Source: an uncultured Eubacterium sp. (GTDB lineage Bacteria > Bacillota > Clostridia > Lachnospirales > Lachnospiraceae). Taken from it: a stretch of DNA of 64,000 nucleotides. The notes beneath the pieces were generated by a model that saw only the letters and a list, made by a program, of their open reading frames with translations, searched no databases and had not been told where the DNA came from. The stretch lies in NCBI GenBank assembly GCA_934338065.1, contig CAKRGX010000010.1:7588-71587 (forward strand), in the 5' to 3' direction. Both the position numbers and the translations under genes were made by a program. This document shows, piece after piece, positions 53,249 to 60,835 of the stretch. Position 1 is the first letter of the stretch; every line of letters begins with the position of its first letter.

Positions 53249-53344
53249 TCAAAAGGTGTTTTGCTTCTTACAGCATTGGTATTTTTTCAAAGCAAATGCA
53301 ACCCCATCCATATCAAATGCGATCAATCGTATTTTCTGTTTCAC
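53249..53344 (-). pseudogene. Truncated N-terminus of a HAD-superfamily hydrolase (Cof-like)
   Basis: A GTG at 53344 overlaps the upstream stop (TCGTGA), with AGGAGG ten bases before it, so it has proper translation signals. It encodes 31 residues, beginning VKQKIRLIAFDMDGVAFALK and stopping at TGA (53251-53249). IRLIAFDMDGV is the nucleophile motif of Cof-type HAD phosphatases, which are about 260 residues long. Everything after about 15 codons is missing and does not resume in the 100 bases before blaI, so a deletion remnant is most likely. Confidence 0.65.
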
Positions 53345-54402
53345 GATTTCTGAACCTCCTGCCATTCTTTCCATGACTTCTCATCCAGCTCTTCTTCTGA
53401 GTAACGTGCTTTTTTATAAAGATCGACCAACATCGAAGTAATCTGACTATCCTCCATATACTGTTCCAGCAATTCCTCTGTCGTCATAGATTGATCTACT
53501 GTCTGGTCTCCTGCCCCTTTTTTTACCCAATGATAAAATTCTTTCCTGATTTTTCCACGCCAGCCTTTTTCAAATTGCTTCTTGTCTTTCACAACCGGAA
53601 CTAAACGGGTAATCTCCTGCCATTCCGTCTGCTGTTCGATTTCTTCCTTATATTCACATAAATTCTTTTGCTTCCGTTTTAAAAGAGAGCGGACAAAGCA
53701 AAATACAGCGTAAACAATGGCAAGAACACCACCTATAACGACAACTGTTGTAATTATATACTTCACAATCTGCAGCCATATATTATGTGATGCCTTCTCT
53801 TGTTCTTCTCTGAATTTTTCTTCTATCTCACCTTTCTTCGTATCCGATCGCTCGTCTTCTGCATTATCCTGTTTCTGCTGTTCCCTGTTGACCTGCTGCT
53901 TTCGCACTGAATACATATCCGGCATCTGAACAGCGGCTGCAACAAGAAAAAGCAAAATAACGCCCTCCATCACGGAAAAGAAGAGCAGCGAGCGACGCTG
54001 GGATTTCCCGGCTCGTTTCTTTGTTTCATCCGATACACAGGGATTACAATGAAGCACGGTGTATCGTCTATTCAGATACATCGTTGCCATAGCAAAGAAA
54101 AAAGAAGCAAGGCAAAACACACCGCAGACAATGGCATTGCCATTAAGCCCCTGATCCAAAGTACCCGGTATGGTAAAGACACTAATAATAAGAAGCACCT
54201 CAAAACGGAAGATGCGATGCTTTTTTTCGTCTTTCGGTTTTTGTCTCCACACAAACGGAAGAGGAAGAACTACCAACAGAAGGAAACGCGCCCAGGACAC
54301 CAGATCACCCTGAAACCAATAGAAAAGAGAGGTAAACAGTGCTAAAGCGATACAATATTGGGAATAAAACCCGCATATTCTGATTTTATTATATTCCGTC
54401 AT
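53341..54402 (-). CDS. Membrane protein with DUF4129-like C-terminal domain
   Basis: 353 residues from the ATG at 54402, with GGAGGGG seven bases upstream. Four membrane segments in the first half (about 15-35, 40-55, 75-105, 145-165), then a charged stretch (NREQQKQDNAEDERSDTKKG), another helix (IVKYIITTVVVIGGVLAIVY) and a soluble tail. The tail IRKEFYHWVKKGAG...MTTEELLEQY...LVDLYKKARYSEEELDE resembles DUF4129, the tail of transglutaminase-like proteins in MoxR-DUF58 clusters. It starts 2 bases after the DUF58 gene; function unknown. Confidence 0.7.
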   Translation of the reverse strand: MTEYNKIRICGFYSQYCIALALFTSLFYWFQGDLVSWARFLLLVVLPLPFVWRQKPKDEKKHRIFRFEVLLIISVFTIPGTLDQGLNGNAIVCGVFCLASFFFAMATMYLNRRYTVLHCNPCVSDETKKRAGKSQRRSLLFFSVMEGVILLFLVAAAVQMPDMYSVRKQQVNREQQKQDNAEDERSDTKKGEIEEKFREEQEKASHNIWLQIVKYIITTVVVIGGVLAIVYAVFCFVRSLLKRKQKNLCEYKEEIEQQTEWQEITRLVPVVKDKKQFEKGWRGKIRKEFYHWVKKGAGDQTVDQSMTTEELLEQYMEDSQITSMLVDLYKKARYSEEELDEKSWKEWQEVQKS

Positions 54403-54404
54403 AG

Positions 54405-55520
54405 TCAACCCCTCCATTTCACCAGACAACGCTCGATTGCCGAAGAAATCTCCCGGAATTCATAATCTTCACTATGTTCAGAAACCATCGGCGCCACCCA
54501 TGTCACATTTCTAACCCGGTGAAGCATCTTTTCAACGGCTAGCTGCATCGGTTTCTTTCCTGCTGCCGAGATCAGAATCACTTCATCCTCCCTCTGCAGG
54601 CGGGGCAATTCGCTTTCAACAAACTCCTCTCCACGGCAGCACATATGGTCGTAAGCCATCACAGCCAGCACTCTCCTCACTGCTGCTATCTGACTCCGTC
54701 CACTTTCTTCTAATCGTATTTTCTCATTTCCTGCCACTACCAGACGAGTCATTACCCCATGCCGGCACAGGTAAAACACAAGAGAATACGCGAGGCAGAT
54801 ACTATTCTCTAACAGATCCACCGGAGTAAAAACACCCGGACTTTCCAGATTAAGCATAATTACGACAGGAGTAGAAGCACTGTATTCTGTGGTTTTTACC
54901 TGCCATGTTCCCATGCGGGCAGAGGCTTTCCAATGTATCTTCCTCATAGAATCCTGCGGCATATACTCACGCACCCCTGCAAAAGCATAAGGATTTTCAA
55001 AAAGAGGTGTATGCGTCGCCAGTTCTCCATACATAGTTTGAAAAATTGGAAGCAGATGTCTGACCGGAAGAAGAGAAGGATACACACATAACTCTGTATT
55101 CAGAGACACCTTGTGTACCATAGGTCTGGCAAAAAACATATCATAACTTACCAGTTCTGCGTGCTCAATCCGATATAAGCCCCGTTTCATACAAGTGAAA
55201 CGAAGCTTACGACGCACTTTTTCAAACCCTCCGAGACTTATCACATCATTCCGATAAAACTGATCCGATACCGCACCACTTTTGTCATCACCAAAAACCA
55301 AGTATTGTGAAGCACTAAATTTTACACATACGACAGGAATCCGCATTCTTTTCTTATTGGTTGCTGTCTCATACAAAACCAAAGTATCTCCTACACCGGC
55401 CTGTTCTTCTGAAAATGCTATGTCAACCTCAAAGTTATCCTTCCAGTGCTTCTGGTAATAATATGTCATAACCAGATAGCCGGCAAAAAGAAATATGCCA
55501 AAAAAAACCAAAAATATCAC
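54405..55520 (-). CDS. DUF58-domain protein
   Basis: 371 residues starting at GTG 55520, overlapping the moxR stop (GTGA), with GGAGG upstream. An N-terminal membrane helix (residues 1-20), then a beta-rich region and the DUF58 core YMPQDSMRKIHWKASARMGTWQVKTTEYSA (about residues 188-217; quoted here as family-defining block, key residues DS-RKIHWKASAR), with a vWA-like fold after it. It is the conserved partner of MoxR AAA ATPases, implicated in envelope integrity and protein or complex maturation. Confidence 0.92.
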   Translation of the reverse strand: MIFLVFFGIFLFAGYLVMTYYYQKHWKDNFEVDIAFSEEQAGVGDTLVLYETATNKKRMRIPVVCVKFSASQYLVFGDDKSGAVSDQFYRNDVISLGGFEKVRRKLRFTCMKRGLYRIEHAELVSYDMFFARPMVHKVSLNTELCVYPSLLPVRHLLPIFQTMYGELATHTPLFENPYAFAGVREYMPQDSMRKIHWKASARMGTWQVKTTEYSASTPVVIMLNLESPGVFTPVDLLENSICLAYSLVFYLCRHGVMTRLVVAGNEKIRLEESGRSQIAAVRRVLAVMAYDHMCCRGEEFVESELPRLQREDEVILISAAGKKPMQLAVEKMLHRVRNVTWVAPMVSEHSEDYEFREISSAIERCLVKWRG

Positions 55521-56470
55521 TTTGAAAAATCCTCCGTCGGCACTGGAACAAAATGAACAATTTCCTTTATATATTCGGCTTCATTCTTCCTGCTGGTATA
55601 TAAATCTTCCAGTATAAGACGATGTCCCAGCACATAGGGAGCCAGAAATTTTACTGTTTCCGGTGTCACAAAGTTCTCCCCTTTGCAGGCTGTATAGCAT
55701 TTTGCAGCCTTCATAAAGGCAATCGCTCCACGGGTACTTACCCCCAGCGAAATACTTGCATGCTTTCTCGTTGCCTCCACAATGTCCAGGATGTATTCCT
55801 TAATACAGTCGTGTACAAAGACCTGCTCACACAGACTCTGCATGTAACGCCACTGCTCCTGTGTACACACTGCTTTCAATGTTTGCAATGGATTTTGCTG
55901 TGCAAACCGCGATAATATCTCCTTTTCCGCTTCCCTGCCGGGATATCCAAGCGGAACTTTCATAAAAAAACGATCCAGTTGAGCCTCCGGCAAAGGAAAT
56001 GTTCCGGCTGTCTCCACAGGATTCTGTGTCGCTATAACAAAAAATGGCTCTGGTATTTCTCTTGTCTCCCCATCAATGGTTGCCTGTCTCTCTTCCATAC
56101 ACTCCAAAAGTGCTGACTGAGTACGCGGCGTTGCACGGTTAATCTCATCTGCCAGTAAAACATTTGTAAAAATACCGCCCTCGCGGAATCGGAAGTCGCC
56201 TTTCTTTTGATCAAAAAACTGAATCCCCGTGACATCGCTAGGAAGAAGATCCGGCGTAAACTGTATCCTTTTGAACTCCATATCGATAGAAGCAGCCAGT
56301 GCTTTTGCCAGCATCGTCTTTCCTGTCCCCGGCACATCTTCCAGTAAAACATGTCCTCCTGCCAGAAATGAAGTCAGAACCAGCTCGATCACTTCTTTTT
56401 TCCCAACAATTACCCTTTCTATACTGGCACATATCTTTTCCATCTGTGCCTTTACCTCTAATACATCCAC
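55517..56470 (-). CDS. MoxR-family AAA+ ATPase
   Basis: 317 residues starting at GTG 56470 with GGGGAGG upstream. Walker A DVPGTGKTMLAKALA (about residues 45-59), Walker B VLLADEINRATPRTQSALLE (about 104-123), sensor 1 VIATQNPVE (about 146-154) and a lid domain. MoxR ATPases act as chaperones with a DUF58/vWA partner, which is the next gene. It follows ribH by 31 bases with no terminator, so riboflavin-operon transcription may reach it. Confidence 0.94.
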   Translation of the reverse strand: MDVLEVKAQMEKICASIERVIVGKKEVIELVLTSFLAGGHVLLEDVPGTGKTMLAKALAASIDMEFKRIQFTPDLLPSDVTGIQFFDQKKGDFRFREGGIFTNVLLADEINRATPRTQSALLECMEERQATIDGETREIPEPFFVIATQNPVETAGTFPLPEAQLDRFFMKVPLGYPGREAEKEILSRFAQQNPLQTLKAVCTQEQWRYMQSLCEQVFVHDCIKEYILDIVEATRKHASISLGVSTRGAIAFMKAAKCYTACKGENFVTPETVKFLAPYVLGHRLILEDLYTSRKNEAEYIKEIVHFVPVPTEDFSK

Positions 56471-56501
56471 ATAATACCTCCCCTTTTCACGTTATATGAG
56501 C

Positions 56502-56963
56502 TTACATGTTTCTCATCAGATCCACCATTTCAATTGCCGAGCAAGCCACATCATAGCCTTTATTTCCTGCTTTTGTTCCTGCACGCTCGATTGCCTGCTC
56601 AATATTATCCGTTGTCAGTACACCAAACAACGTAGGTACACCTGTATTCAGGCCCACGGCAGCAACCCCTTTGCTCACCTCAGCACATACATAATCATAA
56701 TGTGACGTTGATCCTTTGATAACCGCTCCCAGACAAAGTACCGCATCGTATTTACCGCTCTGTGCCATCTTCTGTGCCACGACAGGAATCTCAAACGCTC
56801 CCGGTACCCATGCCAGTTCAATGTCATCGGAATTTACACCATGACGGACAAGAGCATCCTCTGCTCCGCCGATCAGCTTACTGACAATAAACTCATTAAA
56901 TCTTGCTGCAACGATCCCTACCTTCATTCCATTTCCTAATACATTTCCCTCTAATACTCTCAT
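56502..56963 (-). CDS. ribH: 6,7-dimethyl-8-ribityllumazine synthase
   Basis: 153 residues. Condenses the pyrimidine diamine with dihydroxybutanone phosphate; forms icosahedral or pentameric shells. Blocks are [20 protein letters not shown] (about residues 18-37), [16 protein letters not shown] (about 52-67), [16 protein letters not shown] (about 77-92) with the catalytic His, and [26 protein letters not shown] precedes the ATG. Last gene of the rib operon. Confidence 0.97.
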   Translation of the reverse strand: MRVLEGNVLGNGMKVGIVAARFNEFIVSKLIGGAEDALVRHGVNSDDIELAWVPGAFEIPVVAQKMAQSGKYDAVLCLGAVIKGSTSHYDYVCAEVSKGVAAVGLNTGVPTLFGVLTTDNIEQAIERAGTKAGNKGYDVACSAIEMVDLMRNM

Positions 56964-56991
56964 TCTTCTTTCCTCCTGTTATCTGAATTGA

Positions 56992-58224
56992 TTATTTTGA
57001 CTGATCTATGTCAGTTTTCTTCACATCATAATGCGTCATATGCTGCATTTTTTCCTGTTTGGTTACCAGATATTTATAATCCTCCGGCTTCGGTGCGATT
57101 TCAATCGGAACCCGCTCTTCTATTGTAATACCATAGCCTGCGAGTCCGGCAATCTTCTTAGGATTATTGGTCATCAGGCGCAGTTTCTTCGCCCCCAGAT
57201 CATATAAAATCTGGGCTCCGATTCCATACTCCCGGAGATCCGGCGCAAAGCCAAGTTTCACATTTGCTTCCACTGTATCATATCCCTGCTCCTGCAGTTC
57301 ATATGCCTTTAATTTGTTCAAAAGCCCAATTCCGCGACCTTCCTGACGCATATAAAGCAAAATACCGCGGCCCTCTTTTGCAATCATCTTCATTGCATTT
57401 TCTAATTGTTCTCCACAATCACAGCGGTGTGAGCCAAATACATCACCTGTCAGACATTCTGAATGAACCCGGCATAATACCGGCTTACCATCTGAGACAT
57501 CCCCCATTGTCAAAGCTACATGATGCTCTCCATTGGTGATATTTTCATAACCATGAATAATAAAATCACCATATTTGTTAGGCAGTTTTGCTTCTGCCTC
57601 CTTTCTCACAAGGCTTTCCTTTTCTAATCTCTTTTTAATGAGATCTTCAATCGTAATTACTTTAAAATCATGCTGTTCTGCAAAGGCTAACAACTCTGTG
57701 GTACGCATCATCGTACCATCTTCGCGCATGATCTCACAACACAGTCCACACTCTTTCAGTCCGGCCAGTCTCATCAGATCAACGGTTGCCTCGGTATGAC
57801 CGGCACGTTTCAATACGCCACCATCCCTTGCCTCCAAAGGAAACATATGTCCCGGACGTCGGAAATCTTCTGGCTTTACTCCCTCTTCAACACACTTCAT
57901 TGCTGTCAGAGATCTCTCCACGGCAGAAATTCCTGTCGTAGTATCCACATGATCGATCGATACAGTAAAAGCAGTAGAGTGATTATCCGTATTCACTGCT
58001 ACCATCTGATCCAGCCCAAGTTTTTTTGTCATTTCCCGGCTCATCGGCATACAGATCAGTCCTTTGGCCAGAGATGCCATCACATTCACATTCTCCGTTG
58101 TGGCAAACTCTGCTGCGCAGATCAGATCTCCTTCATTTTCACGATCCGGATCGTCAATTACTAAAATCAGCTTTCCCTCTCGTAAATCCTGTAACGCTTC
58201 ATCTATTGTCGCTAATGCTGCCAT
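56992..58224 (-). CDS. ribBA: Bifunctional DHBP synthase / GTP cyclohydrolase II
   Basis: 410 residues. The N-terminal half (1-200) is 3,4-dihydroxy-2-butanone 4-phosphate synthase: [20 protein letters not shown] (metal site and substrate loop) and [20 protein letters not shown]. The C-terminal half (about 205-395) is GTP cyclohydrolase [22 protein letters not shown] (zinc cysteines), [19 protein letters not shown] and [12 protein letters not shown]. Both first-step activities of riboflavin synthesis are thus on one chain, as in Bacillus. Confidence 0.97.
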   Translation of the reverse strand: MAALATIDEALQDLREGKLILVIDDPDRENEGDLICAAEFATTENVNVMASLAKGLICMPMSREMTKKLGLDQMVAVNTDNHSTAFTVSIDHVDTTTGISAVERSLTAMKCVEEGVKPEDFRRPGHMFPLEARDGGVLKRAGHTEATVDLMRLAGLKECGLCCEIMREDGTMMRTTELLAFAEQHDFKVITIEDLIKKRLEKESLVRKEAEAKLPNKYGDFIIHGYENITNGEHHVALTMGDVSDGKPVLCRVHSECLTGDVFGSHRCDCGEQLENAMKMIAKEGRGILLYMRQEGRGIGLLNKLKAYELQEQGYDTVEANVKLGFAPDLREYGIGAQILYDLGAKKLRLMTNNPKKIAGLAGYGITIEERVPIEIAPKPEDYKYLVTKQEKMQHMTHYDVKKTDIDQSK

Positions 58225-58251
58225 TGTCTTCTTCCTTTCCCACTTTATTTT

Positions 58252-58896
58252 TTAAAAACCATGTTGCATTAAAAATTCCATGGTCAATTTACTTTCCTTC
58301 TTCTCAGCCACCGGCTGACATAGTTTTTCTACGTATTTACCAATAATGTCCGTCTCAAGGTTTACCACATCACCACTCTTCTTATTTTCCAATGTCGTAT
58401 TCGCCTGTGTATGCGGAATAATTGATACGAAAAAGCTTGTATTACTGACCCTTGCAACGGTAAGGCTGATCCCATCAACAGCAACAGACCCCTTTTCCAC
58501 AATATAACGTAAGACATCCTGCTCTGTTTTCACCTCATACCATACTGCCGTTTCATCCCGGCTGATGTTGACAATTGTCCCTGTGCCATCAACATGCCCG
58601 GCAACAATATGTCCGCCAAATCGTCCATCTGCTGCCATAGCACGTTCAAGATTTACTTTATCTCCTGATTTTAAGGCACCTAACGAACTGCGGTCCAGCG
58701 TCTCTGCCATAACATCTGCTGTATACTCATTCTGACTCATCGAGGTTACCGTGAGGCAGACGCCATTCACAGCTATGCTATCCCCAATCCTGGTCCCTTC
58801 CAGAACCTTACTGCACTGAATCGTAAGGACTGCTGACTCACTCCCCCGGTCCATACGGCGCAGGGTTCCTAATTCTTCAATAATTCCAGTAAACAT
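58252..58896 (-). CDS. ribE: Riboflavin synthase alpha subunit
   Basis: 214 residues, two similar lumazine-binding barrels: MFTGIIEELGTLRRM...GDSIAVNGVCLTVTSM (residues 1-95) and HIVAGHVDGTGTIVN...GSVAVDGISLTVARV (about 96-195). It dismutates two lumazines to riboflavin. Bears the conserved start MFTGIIEE. GGAGAGG lies upstream; the spacing from ribD is 8 bases. Confidence 0.97.
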   Translation of the reverse strand: MFTGIIEELGTLRRMDRGSESAVLTIQCSKVLEGTRIGDSIAVNGVCLTVTSMSQNEYTADVMAETLDRSSLGALKSGDKVNLERAMAADGRFGGHIVAGHVDGTGTIVNISRDETAVWYEVKTEQDVLRYIVEKGSVAVDGISLTVARVSNTSFFVSIIPHTQANTTLENKKSGDVVNLETDIIGKYVEKLCQPVAEKKESKLTMEFLMQHGF

Positions 58897-58904
58897 ATAC
58901 CCGC

Positions 58905-59996
58905 CTACCTCTCCTGCTCCACGTGTCCGCTGATACAGATATCTTCACCTAATTTTAGTATTTCTATATCCGTAACTTTTAATGCTTCCCTCATCAGAGA
59001 AAATCCATCTCCCTCTACCGGAGATTTTGCTTCTTTTCCCCCGATCAGTTTCGGTGCGATATAGCAGTAAATTTTTTTAACAAGTCCGCTTTTTAATACA
59101 GTTCCATGGAATGTTCCACCACCCTCGATAATAACACTGTCAATTCCTCTGTTGCCAAGCTCACGCATGATAGCCGTGAAATCAACTTTTCCCTTGTTGG
59201 AATTGTGCATTACTTCCACTCCGGCTTCCTGCAGTGCCTTTCGTTTGTCTTCCTCTCCTTCCGCATAACACACGATCGTTGGGATTTCGTTTGCCGTCTT
59301 TACAATCTGACTATCTAAAGGAATTCTTAATTTGGAATCACAGACTATTCGAAGCGGATCTACACCCTCTTCAATCCGGCAGTTAAGCAGCGGATCATCC
59401 GCCAGAACAGTTCCTATCCCTACCATGATTGCACTATAACGCTTGCGAAGTTCATGCACATGACGTCTTGCCTCTTCTCCTGTCACCCATTTCGAATCAC
59501 CGGTATACGTAGCAATCTTGCCATCCATTGTCATCGCATATTTCATAGCTACATAGGGCATCTTCGTCGTAATGTAATGCAGGAAAATATCATTCAGGGC
59601 AAGGCACTCTTCCTCAAGAATCCCTGTCTCCACTTCGATACCATGATCACGCAGGATCTGCGCTCCCTTCCCGGCAACCTTTGGGTTAGGATCCATAGAA
59701 CCGATATATACCTTTCCAATGCCGCGTTCAATAATAATATCCGTACAAGGAGGCGTATTTCCATGGTGACAGCATGGTTCGAGTGTTACATACATTTCTG
59801 CCCCATGCAGATCTTCCTTACATTTCATCAAAGCATTTCTTTCCGCATGATATTCACCATATCGTTCGTGACATCCTTCTGTTATGATCTGATCATTTTT
59901 TACTACAACACAGCCAACCATCGGATTTGGTGATGTATGTCCCATCCCCTTTTTGGCTATTTCCAAAGCTAAGCGCATATAATCCTGTTTGGTCAT
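58905..59996 (-). CDS. ribD: Bifunctional riboflavin deaminase/reductase RibD
   Basis: 363 residues from the ATG at 59996 (MTKQDYMRLALEIAKKGMGH), with AAAGGA eight bases upstream; an ATG three codons earlier overlaps that site. The deaminase domain (1-145) has the zinc motif HAERNALMKC and EPCCHHGNTPPCTDIIIERG. The reductase domain (about 146-360) has YAMTMDGKIATYTGDSKWVT and VIIEGGGTFHGTVL. First gene of the rib operon, controlled by the FMN riboswitch. Confidence 0.97.
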   Translation of the reverse strand: MTKQDYMRLALEIAKKGMGHTSPNPMVGCVVVKNDQIITEGCHERYGEYHAERNALMKCKEDLHGAEMYVTLEPCCHHGNTPPCTDIIIERGIGKVYIGSMDPNPKVAGKGAQILRDHGIEVETGILEEECLALNDIFLHYITTKMPYVAMKYAMTMDGKIATYTGDSKWVTGEEARRHVHELRKRYSAIMVGIGTVLADDPLLNCRIEEGVDPLRIVCDSKLRIPLDSQIVKTANEIPTIVCYAEGEEDKRKALQEAGVEVMHNSNKGKVDFTAIMRELGNRGIDSVIIEGGGTFHGTVLKSGLVKKIYCYIAPKLIGGKEAKSPVEGDGFSLMREALKVTDIEILKLGEDICISGHVEQER

Positions 59997-60020
59997 CTTT
60001 ATCATCCTTTCTTATTGTGC

Positions 60021-60056
60021 AAAAAAGCCCCAAGTAACAATTCATACTCAGGGCTT
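60021..60056 (-). terminator. FMN riboswitch expression-platform terminator
   Basis: On the minus strand AAGCCCTGAGTA (60056-60045) pairs with TACTTGGGGCTT (60036-60025), twelve pairs with two wobbles and an 8-base loop, followed by TTTTTT, about 25 bases before the ribD start. Confidence 0.9.
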
Positions 60057-60081
60057 ACCGTCTATATTATACAAAAAGAAA

Positions 60082-60196
60082 CCATCTTCTCTCATCCAGA
60101 CTATACTGTCGGCTCTGGAATCACACCAGATCAGCAGCTCATCACGCCGCTCGCGGGCTGTACCGCCGGTGAGGAATTGCACCTCGCCCTGAAGAT
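60082..60196 (-). ncRNA. FMN riboswitch (RFN element)
   Basis: Read on the minus strand, it has the RFN core in order: TTCAGGGCGAGGTG, AATTCCTCACCGGCGGTA, GCCCGCGAG, a variable stem, GTGTGATTCCAGAGCCGACAG (20-base core TGTGATTCCAGAGCCGACAG) and AGTCTGGATGAGAGAAGATGG (core AGTCTGGATGAGAGAAGAT). FMN binding should favour the downstream terminator and shut off ribD-ribE-ribBA-ribH. Confidence 0.97.
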
Positions 60197-60216
60197 TTGA
60201 ACATTCTCTGTAAACG

Positions 60217-60245
60217 ATTATAAACCATTTCAACTGATTAAACAA
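60217..60245 (-). promoter_or_regulatory. Promoter of the riboflavin operon
   Basis: TTGTTT (60245-60240) and consensus TATAAT (60222-60217) with a 17-base spacer on the minus strand, about 20 bases upstream of the riboswitch aptamer. Confidence 0.75.
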
Positions 60246-60270
60246 GTATATTTTCAAAATCTTTACTCTA

Positions 60271-60299
60271 TTGTATTCTTTCACCTTTTTTAGTATAAT
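60271..60299 (+). promoter_or_regulatory. Predicted promoter of the DUF3592-like/PBP pair
   Basis: TTGTAT (60271-60276) and TATAAT (60294-60299) with a 17-base spacer, divergent from the rib operon promoter. The start codon is at 60344. Confidence 0.6.
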
Positions 60300-60343
60300 A
60301 GTAGACATATCTTATCTACTTTGCTTCAGAAATGAGGGTTATT

Positions 60344-60835
60344 ATGAAACACAACCGATTAAAATGGAACCAGATTAAATCACCGGCTGTCCTGCCGGGG
60401 ATTGTTACGCTGTTCTTCTTACTGATGCTGATGTTTTTTATCAATATTCATTCCATCAGCCATCTGTTCAACCGAGAAAGTTATGATATGGTAACAGCTA
60501 CGGTAAACCGGCCTGCTACCGATAAATTTTTTTTACTCTTTCCTAAAGTTGAACTGTCATATAGGTATCAGGGACAGACGTATACCGAAACCAGCTTTTT
60601 CCTTTTAGAACCTTTATTCGGACTGTCCGCAGAACAGGGTACAGAATTAGCCTTGTACGTAAACCGCTATGCACCAAACCATAGTCTGATAAAGGTAAAG
60701 TTTTTCCATAACATAATAAATTGGCTTTTACCAGTATTAATCGTTATATGCTTGATCCAGCTTGTCCGTCGTATCCGGACATGTCAGGCAGACAAGAAAA
60801 AGGAGGCACTTGCAGATGAAACAAAAATGGAATAA
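60344..60835 (+). CDS. DUF3592-like two-span membrane protein
   Basis: 163 residues from the ATG at 60344, preceded by GAGGG. Membrane helices at about residues 18-38 and 122-142 flank an extracytoplasmic domain (VTATVNRPATDKFFLLFPKV, LSYRYQGQTYTETSFFL, LALYVNRYAPNHSLIKVKF) with the strand pattern of DUF3592 proteins. Its end overlaps the start of the PBP gene by 20 bases, so translation is coupled. Function unknown; the pairing suggests an envelope role. Confidence 0.7.
   Translation: MKHNRLKWNQIKSPAVLPGIVTLFFLLMLMFFINIHSISHLFNRESYDMVTATVNRPATDKFFLLFPKVELSYRYQGQTYTETSFFLLEPLFGLSAEQGTELALYVNRYAPNHSLIKVKFFHNIINWLLPVLIVICLIQLVRRIRTCQADKKKEALADETKME

Noticed and set aside
53256..53441. 61-residue plus-strand ORF over the end of the DUF4129-like gene
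   Set aside because: No ribosome binding site, and it is antisense to the HAD stump and the DUF4129-like coding region.
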